Shown here: in pieces, positions 1 through 11,000 of the stretch | Layout: each line of letters opens with the position of its first letter | Position numbering within the stretch: position 1 is the stretch's first letter | Assembly (NCBI GenBank): GCA_018697195.1 | Contig: CM031878.1 | Span: 37,457,600-37,521,599, forward strand | Length of the DNA stretch: 64,000 nucleotides | Direction of reading: 5' to 3' | From: Certhia americana | Lineage: Eukaryota; Chordata; Aves; Passeriformes; Certhiidae | Made by a program: the position numbers and the translations under genes | The notes under the pieces: model-generated | Told to the model about the DNA's origin: nothing | The model's input: only the letters and a program-made list of their open reading frames with translations | The model's database searches: none

Positions 1-1978
1 TTCAAATTAAATATTTATATCATGAAATTCATAGAAATACAGTATTTGAGAATTTATCTACTTGTAAATTACACTGTTTAGGAAGAGTCCAAGTAAGCAC
101 ATAATAGCAACTGATAATAACGGTCTAGATGATTACTTTATTCTACTAAATAGTCATCCTACAGTATGCAGAATATTGTATCAATTTATTTACAGTATAT
201 AAAAGTATGACTGAAATCACCTGAATTGAATCCTGTGTAATTTTTAACTATTTCTGTCACTTTTGTAGAATTTTTGTTTGACTTAGATTTTGGAAATAAA
301 TATTCAGAATTAAATTATAGATTAAATAGTCACACAATAGTTGCTTCTTCATAACAGTCCAATGACTGTTTTGTGACCTTTGTATCAACAGTACTGTAAG
401 AAGTGTTTTGGACTTAGATTCATTTTTTGTGTATTTTTTTGTACTTTAAGAGCAGCTGAACAGTGTTAGCTTTATCTTCTCATAATCCTGCACAGCAAGT
501 CAGAGAAGAAAATAATAACTCAGAATTAGCAAGATAAATCCTCTCTCAAGAATGTCTGAGACTAGTCCTGGACAGTTTGTCTGTGTACTCTACTATCCAG
601 GTGTACTTTTATCTGCATGTTACATTTACAGTGGGATCCATGGCTACCTTGCATAGCAGAGATCACTTGCTAAAAGACTTAAAGCTTTCTCCTGCTCAGC
701 TAGTCTGTAAACCACTGTCAGATTTAGACGTATGAAAGATTTTCTCTCTTGACGCTGGCAGGACCTATGAGAAAGAGAAGTATTAGCTACACTGCTGTGC
801 TTTCCTTCTTGGGCATGTTTAGAATAGCAAATGCCTCCTTACCACACAGCTGACTGGAGGGTAGGGTAGCAGCCTTGCTGTTTGAGGTAGGCACTCCCAT
901 CCCTTTCCTCTTGAGACACCCAGGAGTGCCTTCTTGTGAGGAGACACACAGGCCAGACTTTTCACTGGAGAATCCACTGATCTAGCAGTGCTGCATTTAT
1001 GGCCAGCATTAACTATGGATAATCAAATGCATAATAATTTGCAAAATGCAAATTTCTTCTGCCCTACTTTGTGTCCTGAACTACTAAACAAGAACTCATG
1101 CAGAGTTCTTTTAGAAACAGGGAACAGTTTTTCATAAAGGGCATGCCTCAATTTGTGAAAAGATCTTAAGAGAACAGTAAGTGAGCAGTGCATTTTTGCC
1201 TGCCTGCATAAAAGAGCTGCATTTGGTACTATGTTTTATGTTCTTTCAATCCTGTACAAGCACAGTGGGGTGGGTTTTTCTTATCAAAAGAAGCACAAAT
1301 TCAACAACAGGCTTTAAGCTGTGGGCTTTAACCATAAAAATCTTTGAAAAATACTGTGAACTGTAGAAATAAAAAAGATAATGCCTGTTTCTGCTGCAAA
1401 CCTAAGTTCAAATCTCTCCCTAGGCTACAAGCAAACACAAACATGTGGCTGTGATACTGTTTTTCCTCTTTTGCATACATCATAGAGCTGTTGCAAACCA
1501 GCGTGACTTGGAACTTCTATTAAAGGCACCAAATGCTAGTGGAGAAGGGCAGTTTGTAAAGGGCAGGATGCAGCTGTAGTGAAATGTCCTGGGGATGGAA
1601 AGTAAGCGGTCAAGGAGCATGAAGGTACAGAGGGAGTAATGTAGAAAGTAAATGTATGTTTTGTGCGTTCCATTGTAAATATTTAGTCCTCTTCACCAGT
1701 TAATGACCAGTTTCCCAGAGCTTATATTTTTTTTAATCCTTTAGTCAACATCTAAACCTGAACATTCTACTCTGGCAGCAAATACTGCAAACTGTTTTGA
1801 GTTACAAAATTTATAGAGAATATCCTTTCAATTTTTACCTCATAGTATTTAACTCCTGCAGACATGAAGTCATGTGGCCTTTCTGCATGTAGAAATCCTT
1901 AGATTCAGAAGGCAATATGTCTTAATAAGACATGAGCAAGTTTCAAGACCAGGTTCTGCCTTTCCCATTGCTACAATG
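1..1978. other. Intergenic DNA, no gene recognised
   Basis: AT-rich sequence upstream of DAPK1. Both strands were scanned. Reading frames are short and resemble no protein family, and there are no paired splice signals around coding-like text. No repeat family was recognised before the CT/T tract that begins at 1979. Confidence 0.6.
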
Positions 1979-1986
1979 CTCTCTCT

Positions 1987-2046
<60 letters not shown>
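1979..2046. repeat. (CT)6 followed by a 57-base T run
   Basis: Six CT dinucleotides (1979-1990) run directly into an uninterrupted T tract ending at 2046. This is the longest homopolymer in the window. It creates spurious poly-Lys and poly-Phe reading frames that are not genes. It may be a decayed tail of a minus-strand retroposed sequence or simple slippage; no element was recognised beside it. Confidence 0.95.
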
Positions 2047-2050
<4 letters not shown>

Positions 2051-2509
2051 GCAAAACAACTGCAGGATTCCATCTTGTGTCAACAGGTAATGGTGAAGAC
2101 AGAATATGATATTTTCTTTTACAACATGTTGTCATGAACCACATAAACAACACTGATAGTATCAGAATTGTGCGAGAATTGCCTCAGAAGCAACAAATGA
2201 GAGCAGGATGAGAGTTTATGGAGAAGCAACCACCCTCCTTATATTGCATAATTTTATTAAGCCATATCTGGGGTACAGTTTCTTGGAAGTCAAACCAACT
2301 CATGATAGTCCCATGGTAGGATGGGGGTCAAGTGTCCCAACCAGAATTTACAAACCTTTGTTAGCCTGGATGCCAGTTCCATGCACAAACACATTAGTTT
2401 CAGATCTCTCTTTTCCCTGCTATTAGGTCTTCAGACTGCATTGCCACTTTACTGCATTTAACCTGGAAAAATATATAAATAACTCATGCTTGAAACAGAG
2501 TGGCATCTA

Positions 2510-2651
2510 GAAGTACTAAAACCCCTGGAAGTGTTCAAGGCCAGGTTGGATGCAGCTTTGAGCAACCTAGTCTAGTGGGAAATGTCCCTGCCAATGGCAG
2601 GGGTTGAAAATAGATGATCTTTGAACCCAATCCATTCATGATTCTACTATA
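2510..2651 (+). mobile_element. CR1 LINE 3'-end fragment
   Basis: The text matches the 3' untranslated end of avian CR1 retrotransposons: a 'cctggaagtgttcaaggcc' block, then 'ttgagcaacct.gtctagtggga', then a terminal 'gattctactat' resembling the CR1 3' octamer. Only about 140 bp remain, so it is severely 5'-truncated and has no coding capacity. A second CR1 piece follows directly. Recognition is from memory of the family, not from a search. Confidence 0.85.
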
Positions 2652-3083
2652 TGGAAAGGCATGGAGTTGCTGGAGAGAATCCAGTGGAAGAACACAAAGA
2701 TAATTATTGGACTGGATCTATTCTAAGAAAAGGCTGAGGCAGCTGAGCCTGTTCTGCCTCAAGAAGAGATGACTGAGAGGGGACCTCATCAATGTCTGTC
2801 AAAGGGGGGGTTCAAGGGCATGGATCCAAGCACAAGAAGTAATAGGCACAGACTGATGCACATGATGTTCCAGCTGCACATGAGGAAGAACTTCTTTACT
2901 GTGCAGGTACTGGAACTGATTGTCCAAAGAGGTTGTGGAATATACCTCACTGGAGATATTCTGAACTGTCGGGAAACAATCTTGTGGAATGTGCTCTGGA
3001 ATGAACCTGCTTGAGCAGAGAGGTTTGACTAGATGGCCCATTGAGGTCTCCCCTAACCTTGCCCATTCAGGATTCTGGGGCAC
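2652..3083 (+). mobile_element. CR1 LINE 3'-end fragment, second copy
   Basis: A 5'-truncated CR1 in the same orientation as its left neighbour. Landmarks are 'aaaaggctgaggcagctgagcctgtt', a 'gaggggacctcatcaatg' block, 'aggaagaacttctttactgt', then 'ttgagcagagaggtttgactagatg' and an ending near 'attcaggattctggg'. Its 3' wording differs from the copy at 2510-2651, so it belongs to another CR1 subfamily and is not a tandem duplicate. A run of seven G interrupts it near 2803. It encodes no intact protein. Confidence 0.85.
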
Positions 3084-4190
3084 ACAGAGAGTTAACAAAC
3101 CTCTAAATTAAGCTGATAGATCCCACTGTCACTACCACCTAGACAGCTAATTGTTTTCTGGTTCTCAGTCTTTTCCATTACACACATTTAAATAAGTCCT
3201 ACTTCCCTGTAACAAGAGACAGAGGCACTTTCTGATCACTGATCATTTCCCCAGCAGGAAGCAAAACTCTTTTGGCATACAGAATTATCTGTTTACGCAG
3301 TCATACAACTTAATTATTGACCATCACAGCATTTCTTTCAAGGCCTTACCTTTTTAGATGAATTCACCTTCTCCAGCATGATGATGTTTTGTTCGGTATT
3401 ATGAGATATTCTGCTAATATGGGATATAGGATTTCTTGAGTTTGGATAGTGAGAGGCTAATGAATGGCCTATTGCTTTTTATGACTTCAGCTTCCTTTTC
3501 ACCTCCTCAGAAACAAATGTATGTTTCAAAACATCTATGTGGAAGAGTGTTCCATTGCTCTTTACCATTTTCTGATTCTTGTATCACACAGCTTTTTTCT
3601 CAAGCTCTTTTCAGCGCAGAAGGGTACAGTGCCATTCCCTGTGATTCTTTTAAGTGCAGATCTATCACAAGACAGCAGAGTGTAGAAATTTTGCTGTAAA
3701 TAGAAAGACATTGAGTTCACTGCTAGTGAATAACTTTGCATTTGTAAAGTATTTGTCCCAAAACAACTAAGATTAGCTTTCACAGAAGGAAAGAGCAGGG
3801 TGACTCATCACTAAAAGGCAAAGGTATTAATCAGAGGCAACTTTAGTGGCATCCTCAGTGAGCAATATTCTCTCCTGGTGGGAGGGAATTACAGAATCTA
3901 ACATAACCTACCTCATTTGGAATTGAACACCATCTCATGATCTGAACTGCACAGAAAGTAGAAGAAAATGCAGTGTCGAAATTGTAGTCTTGCTGAAGGG
4001 AGAACAAAGCAGTCTGAAGGGAGACGGAGTTGTGTGTGTTGGACTAAATGATTTAAATTGTATAACTGAGCTACCTCTGGTTGTGGCTCCCCATATCTTC
4101 TAAGTACCCAGAATCAAATGATGAAAAGAGTCAAGCCTAACTACAAGGAAGGGTGCTGTCTTCCTAAACCTCCGCTCTTGGGAGGCAAGG
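3084..4190. other. Intergenic DNA, nothing recognised
   Basis: Unique-looking AT-rich sequence between CR1 fragments and the 408-bp dispersed repeat. No coding-like frame, RNA gene or repeat was recognised. The last part (about 4188-4247) shows patchy similarity to sequence flanking the second repeat copy near 53809-53865. Confidence 0.5.
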
Positions 4191-4247
4191 GTTAAAAGGG
4201 AAGAATAGTGATGAGGATGCCACCATCACTCAAGTGACCTTACAACT

Positions 4248-4655
4248 AGGAATACCAAGGCCTGAAGAATATCAGTGTGGGAAACCATATATTAAACCTA
4301 CTGCTGTTTATCTGTTTGGAGAAGTAGAATTTCTGTGTAGAGATAACATAGGTGTTTACAGAGACTTGTAGGCCCTCCCCAGACATGCCTGAGCTCCCCA
4401 TTGGGAGAGAGATCAAAGCAGAGACCATAAAAAGCACAGGGAGATCACAGCATGGTGCTAAATTATGCGTGCACAGGCCCTGGATAAATGGGCACAGCAG
4501 CAGCCCTGCTGCCTGCTAGGGTTGGACTGAGCCTGTGCCCTCGTTCTGTCTCTGCTGCCCAGCCTTGTTTCAGGATTCTACAGTTAGCAGGGTAATGGAG
4601 TACATTTGTTCTTTGCATTTCAGCTCTGGTTTTGTGGTTGTTCTCAGTCACCTGC
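4248..4655 (+). repeat. Dispersed 408-bp repeat, copy A (LTR-like)
   Basis: This segment is the reverse complement of 53401-53808, with the same length, no indels and about seven mismatches counted by eye (roughly 98% identity). On the plus strand it has a promoter-like order: an inverted CCAAT (ATTGG, about 4399-4404) followed by CATAAAAAGC (4426-4435). It ends near 'cagtcacctgca'. That arrangement suggests part of an LTR, so plus orientation is assigned, but the family was not recognised and no target-site duplication was seen. The reading frames in it are conserved between copies only because the DNA is nearly identical; no protein is proposed. Confidence 0.8.
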
Positions 4656-7467
4656 ATGATGATTCTGTTGATTCACACAGCTAACAGGTGTCGGGGGTCT
4701 GTTACCAGCAAACTTTCTCTAACAGACAGACCTCATGAGCTCTCAGCTCTGGAAACAGGCAACAAACATAGTCTAATTCTGGACAAGAAAGACCTTTCCA
4801 GCTCCATCCTTTCCCTTCCTACTCCCTACCTAACAAATGAAACTAAGACACCTGTTTTGATAAGGCAAAGCTTTACAGCTCTCTTCTGAAATCTTGAAAT
4901 AAGAGTGTTTCTGCTTTTGCAGGCATTAGCTACACTATCCGCTAACAGCCACTCACAACTATCAAAAATAGAAAAGAACTGGAAATGAACATTACTGTCC
5001 TCCTTTCCTTACAGAAAGTCCACTGGGGCCTTTTAACACCAGTATAGGAGTCTTTGCTGAGATCTTGCTGGCTAAAGTAGTCGAGAAGTAAATCTGGCAG
5101 TTATGGGCATGACTTCCGTTATCTTGTTCTTTTATCCAGAAACTGTATGGGAAAGACTTCTCTCTCTTATGCAAGCTGGGAACATATTGTAGAAACACCA
5201 GAAGTAATCTCTTCTGTCGAGATCATAGTGTTAGCCATTGATCTTTTGTCTTCTGTTGAAGGTGCCAACTTCGTTGTTATATGAACAATTAAACAAAAAC
5301 TGGATGGTCCAATGTTTTGACTAATCTGCAAATGTTTAACTGGGATTGTTTTTTGTGTCCTTTACAACTATATCTGAGGCAAGAGATTCCCGAAAAGGTC
5401 TTTTGCTCTCAAAACATATATAACTGCTATGGAAATCTGCTTCATTTGATGGATTTGGTTTTGTTAGCAACTTCCTGGATACTATCTACTTTATTCAAGA
5501 GCCAACACTTTTTTTCCATTGTTCCATCACCATTACAAGCACCTGTTTGTCTCATTTCCATTTATCTGTCAGTGGCGTTGCTTCTGTGTTTCCCCTTAGA
5601 GTCATAAAGAGCCAGGTGCTACAGTGTTCTCTCATTTTGTGATCAAGGACAGCAGCTTCATATCAGGCAAATAGGTTTTCACAAGCTATAAACAGATTAC
5701 CATCTCAGAGCGACTGATAAATGTCAGGAAAAAACAAGGTCAGGTGCCAAGCCAAGCACTGCAAGGCCATGCTAATGAGCCCTGTTAACAGAGGAAATCA
5801 GAGGCCAGGAATTCATTATTGTCTTCGAGAAATAATGACTGCAAACTAGAATTAAAATAGGAAAGGTCTCAACATCCTTTTTACTAGGATCTTCACAGGA
5901 AATTCAGACAGATGCTGACAGTGTTCTTTCTAATTTCTAGAATCACTGAAAGGAGGAAGAGGATTGCAGGCCAAGGCTCAAAGTTCCCTGGTCCCAAATC
6001 TGATAGACCAAGAGCAGTTCCTAACTGATGGTCTAAGGCCAGAGGAAGAAGGCATAGGGCTGTACTAGGCTGCAGCTTTGGCCCTGGTCTGTAGGATCAG
6101 GCAGTGCACTAAGTATCAGCTGCCTGAGACAGAGCCCAGGTGATGGGAAGTGCTCAAGGCAGAGAGAGAATCTAGCAACCAAAAACAGCAACTGAAGTAT
6201 AGGATAGGAAACCAAGCCAGATGAAGAGATACAAGGAGAGTAAACTGTGTGAAATGGATGTAAGAAGAAATGTACTATAGAAATAAATGAATAAATTTCA
6301 AAATAAAGGAGGGTTACACAGTGTCAGGCTCCTCTAGATAGTCCACCAGTAATTCCAGAAAGAAGAAATCCCAGAGGAGTCAGCAAAGACACATGTTCCT
6401 CCTAGAAGACTTCTATCATCTCTACCATTTCCTAAGCAAGCTCCTACCTTATTGAGAAACAATATGGATAGTTCAGACTGTAAGGAACTGTGGCTTACCT
6501 GCCACAGCTCTCTAAAATATTTAATAAACATAACTGACGCAGCAGATATAATAGACACCTCCATGTAGATAAATCATGTGAAGAAAAAATGTTTCTTTTA
6601 CCACTTTCACATTCGGGTGAGGGAGAAAGAACTCTAAAAAATTCAGAGTTCTGACCTTACTGGACTGCTCAACAGTAAAGTATGTTAGTATTTCCCTGGA
6701 AGAAAAACACTTGGTTCAGGCACAAGCACAGCATCACTCACGTCTTTTACCTCTCTGTTAACAACTCAAATGAAAGTGTGAAGTGTGCATGTGACTTGGC
6801 CACTGTAGAATGCCAGGACTAATTTTTAACTACTCATAGCCCAAAACTCCTGGAATTCTGGAGGTTACTGCATGCACATGTGGAGCCACCACTTATCTCT
6901 TCACAGGAGTGCATGGAGATTCTTTCTTGTAGCACTGACAAGAACTTACATTTCTTTCCAGGTTCTTTAGTTATGATCTGAATGATATAGAATGATATTA
7001 TATGCCTGATCTTCATCTTTACTGTTAATTTCTGATTTTTTGGGGTTTTTGTTTGGGGTGGGGTTTTTTTGGTTTTGTGGGGTTTTTTATTTGGTTGGGT
7101 TTTTTTGTTTGGGTTTTTTTTTTTTTTTTTTTTTTTTTTGTTCCCAGCAAAACAAATTTTCATCTGGAGGATGAAGAACCCTGAGGCTTTTTTGTGTCTA
7201 CAACACTCTTTGTCTGGCAAGCATATGAGCTTTTAAGTTAGGATTAGCTTTGTCTTTGCAGTAGTATCTATGTTGCCATATGCCAGAATCAATAATTTAA
7301 GACAACTCTTCCATTTTATGAACATTCATAAGGTATTTAATGTAATATTCCCTCTGGTTTATTGCACAAAGTCTGTATGTTTTTGTTGCCCTCTACATAA
7401 CTTGAAGATTTTAATGTGTGCTCTTCCTTTTCAGCTGATATCATCTAAGTGCAGTAGCTTTAAGACA
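4656..7467. other. Intergenic DNA with T/G-rich low-complexity block
   Basis: No gene or recognised transposon was seen. The most obvious feature is the T/G-rich tract at about 7036-7139, listed separately. Short open frames here are not supported by any family resemblance. Confidence 0.5.
7036..7139. repeat. T/G-rich low-complexity tract ending in T26
   Basis: Alternating runs of T and G (for example 'ggggtttttgtttgggg') end in 26 consecutive T at 7114-7139. It has multiple G-runs of three or more on the plus strand. It is not a telomere repeat because the spacing is irregular. A minus-strand Lys/Pro-rich reading frame across it is an artefact. Confidence 0.9.
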
Positions 7468-8045
7468 TGGTGTCCTGGTTTCTGTCTAGATCAGTGACAG
7501 CAGGCATGACCAAGATATCATGTATTATTAAATACCATCTTACACCATTGCCAGGGCAGAGAGAGACATTCTCAAGCTGTGGTCTCATTATTTTTAGCTT
7601 GGGTGGCCGCAGCATAGGCTCTCGATGAGCTGTCTCATCTGGGGTATTGGCTTTATAAGCAGGCTAGCGCCACCTCCACTGCACTCAGTGACTGTCAGAG
7701 TCTGGAATTATGAGAAATATTTCTTTGCATGTTTAAAAGATTTTAAGATCTTTGACAAACAGAGGTTTTACGCTCTTGCTTTTTCTTGCCTCTGACAAAC
7801 AGAGGTTTTACACTCTTGCATTTTTTTACCCAGAAGTATAGGCTTCTGACCCTATACTTAACCTGAGACACTGCACTGAACCCTGTCGTTTGTCCCTGGT
7901 CTCCTTTGGCATGGGTTGTTCCTGATTCTGGGCTACTTCAGTGTGAGTCTGCAATAAACCTTGCTGGAGGTTTATAACACTATGCAGGAGACCTTTCCTG
8001 TCTTTCTTTGCTAGCTTGTCTGTGGTGTGTGTCACTGTGGATACA
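7468..8045 (+). mobile_element. Probable solo LTR of an avian endogenous retrovirus
   Basis: This block has LTR architecture but no coding region. It begins near 'tgtcctggttt', has a TATA-like CTTTATAAGC at 7651-7660, an AATAAA signal at 7953-7958 followed by a GT-rich stretch, and ends near 'gtgtgtgtcactg'. About 300 bases separate TATA and polyadenylation signal, long for a U3-R layout, partly because a 40-bp unit is duplicated at 7751-7830. No flanking direct repeat was identified, so the ends are approximate. The retroviral class cannot be named from the text. Confidence 0.5.
7751..7830 (+). repeat. Two tandem copies of a 40-bp unit
   Basis: Units 7751-7790 and 7791-7830 share 'gacaaacagaggtttta' and 'ctcttgc' at a 40-bp offset, with a handful of differences toward the ends. 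They lie between the TATA-like box and AATAAA of the probable LTR. Confidence 0.9.
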
Positions 8046-11000
8046 GTGACTTTGTCTGCCTGGGTGGCTTTCCTCAGAAGATACTTCCAGAGTAGTTGCA
8101 GCTATCACTACCCAATCCAGCGCTGCAACACTCTTGCTTTTCTGAGAAATGGTAGCCCTTTCCAGTCAGGAGAGCAAGCATGGCCATGATTTGTGGCAAG
8201 GGTCCTTCCACCACTGTTGTTCATGTTCCTGGGCTTGGTGAGCAAATTCCATGTATATCACCCTCTCTTTGTACACTTTTGTTATTATTACTGTTGCTGT
8301 AATAGTTCATTTTCTTCTCTCATTGCTGTTTCACATAAATTGTTCCTATCTCAACCTGTGATTTTCATATTTTTGTGCCTTCAGTTCTCAACTTCATCAC
8401 CAGAGAGAAAAGGGGAAGGGGAAGTGGTGAATGAATGAGCAGTGTCTCAACTGGGAGAGTCATAGTGGGGGACACTTAATTGAGTAGTACTATTCCTAAA
8501 TCATGACAGTTGGTTATTTTACACTTTATACAAATGCATGAACTAATACCAATGACAGCAGAGAAAATTAAATAAACAGAAATTTATGGTTACCCTGTCC
8601 TGTCCTTCTTGGTCTCATCTCTGTGCAATATTTGACACTGTGATAGATTATTATTTCATAGGGAAACTGTTAGTGAAAACATTTTCTCTTCCACAGAAGT
8701 TTCAGGGCCAAATGGAAACAGTAGCGTGACCAAAAGTTGTAAGACCAAGGACTCATGCTACACTTACTCTTCTACACAGACAGCATTGTCTTTCTGTGTT
8801 GCTACCTACGAGCAAGTTCCAGCACCACTTTCTATGTGTTTGCCTGCCAAAGCAGAGGATAGCAAAAGCCTCTACTACATCAGTTTCACCCCTTTGCTTG
8901 CTTGGTAGGCCTGAGTTAAAGCAAAGTCTCTGTTCACTAATCCTATTGCATTTGTGAGGGAGGAAATGGAGATTGGTGAGGAGTGTGTAGACCTGAGGTT
9001 CCTGTCTCTGACCTGAGAAGAGCATAGGCAAAGCAAATCGCTTACTCTCAGGTACTACAGGAACTTTCCTTCTCTGGAGTTATGTTCTCCTGAACAGTGC
9101 ACACAGCATGACCTGGTGAGCACAAAGAAGGCTAGCCATATGGCTTTTCTCTGTTCAGACACAATAACTCCTAAAATTCCTTCTTATTCTTAGGAAAGCG
9201 CATTTAGAAAGTATTGTTTTAAGTGTTATTGCTTTATTTTCTCTGCCATTGCAAAACCAAGCATTTTTCATTATTAAAGCTCAGTGCTTTACAGACACTG
9301 CGCATAAAGTGGCTCCTGCCACAGGGAACTGCTGTGTGACTCACACTGAAGCTGGTAGGACCATTTTACAGTCCTTCTTTTCACTGTGGTGAAGAGTAGA
9401 AGGGCAGGACTCATACTGACAATGTTGTTCATATAAACAAGTCTCAGAAAAAAAGATTGTCACTCATGGATGTTGCTATGATACCAGAATCACGTAGGTT
9501 CAGTGTCATTCAGGGGAGTGCAATCCCTGAATGTACACTAGGGTTTCCTGCAGTCCACAGGCAGACACAATTCCAGCTCTCACACCTCAGTCTTTATTAA
9601 AACCTACCAATCTAACAATATGTTCATTTGCTGAACCCTAAACAATAATCAATGCGGAAGTAGTGTAGCTGTACTGTATCATGTGGGTTATATAATTGTT
9701 TTGAAGTTAAAGATAAGAATGAACATCTCTTCTTTCTACCAGCTTAAAACTGTGATGACATCCCACTCATTCTACCTTTTTCCCCCTATTACACTTGAGC
9801 TGCTTTGGTGCACCACTATAATGGAATTTAGATTTCAGATTGTCTTTTGACAGAAGAATGACACCTATGTAAGGAAGACTAAAAAATACCTTTTAATAGT
9901 CCAATGAAATGGTGGTACTTGCTAATCCTTAGCATCTACTTCCAGATCCAATAGCTCAAAAAACAGCATTTAGGGGAAATTCCTATGCAGTTTAATAAGT
10001 AATGACAAGCTTTCTATAGAATGGTTAGAACTACCCAGAGAGCACTGTAACAGGGATGTAATTCTCCGTTCACAGCTATTAGCTGCACTAAATTTCTGTG
10101 GAATCTCACTGATTTCTTCCTTGTTCAATTCAGTAAGACTTTTCCATAGAAATAACATGCACTTACTGCAGCCTACACAGATACAAGGCAGAGTATATCT
10201 GTATTGTTTAATAGGAAGTAAAATTGCTACTGTTCAGTTACATACAGGATGGGAGGTCTCTGCTGCATAAATTCCAAGCATTTGATATTCAACAAAAATC
10301 AGTTCATACTAAACACACTTTGTTTCAAAAAATATAAGTTAGACTTAACTAAGAGCAACCTAAAAGTACTCCACAGTATTCGCAGAGGTCTCTCTAATGA
10401 TTATCAGCCTTAGAAGAAGAAAAAAAGTGAATTTATGCCTGCCATATATTATTGCTAGGGTATAGTAATAGCACAGGTGAATTTAGGTGCTTCTGGTTAG
10501 TACTTTAAATAAAAAAAGTCAAGTACAACTCTGAAAAAAACAGTGTGAAATTCTGTACAAACATGTAGGAAAGCCATGCTCATTTTAAGCTCCATTAGCA
10601 ATACAAAGGGATAGAAGAACTGATACTCCACTTGACACTACCAGCAGTGCCAAGGCTCACTCACATCAGAGGGCCTGGGCTTCCTGCCAGAGGGCCTGCC
10701 AGCAGGAAAACTGGTAGTGGTGTTGTGAGAACAAGAAGAGCACATGAATATTAAAAACTGATACCAGGCCAAAGAAGCACATAGGGTTGTCCCTGTTCTT
10801 TATGCAGCTAGATCTCTGAGACCAAGTTTTACTTCTTCAGTGTCGTGGACATGTAATTCAATGCCTTTCCATCCATATGCAAGTGTTGCAGTTTCTGTGA
10901 GCAGTAATTCTGTGGCAAAATCTTTGTCTGCTGGATGAAGGGAGTCCTTTGATTGCAAATTCATAATTTATAGGCAAGACACTTGAAGAGAGAGTGAAAA

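Noticed and set aside
1870..2153. Poly-Lys and poly-Phe reading frames
   Set aside because: Direct translations of the T57 tract.
4246..4657. Two peptides shared with 53386-53818, seeming to be conserved proteins
   Set aside because: Similarity follows from 98% identical repeat DNA; most of the differences between copies change amino acids, so there is no sign of coding constraint.
7036..7139. Interstitial telomere repeat
   Set aside because: T and G runs vary in length; there is no regular TTAGGG periodicity.
6834..7220. 128-codon minus-strand frame rich in Lys, Asn, Pro and Thr
   Set aside because: Most of it is the translated T/G low-complexity tract, with no conserved motif.
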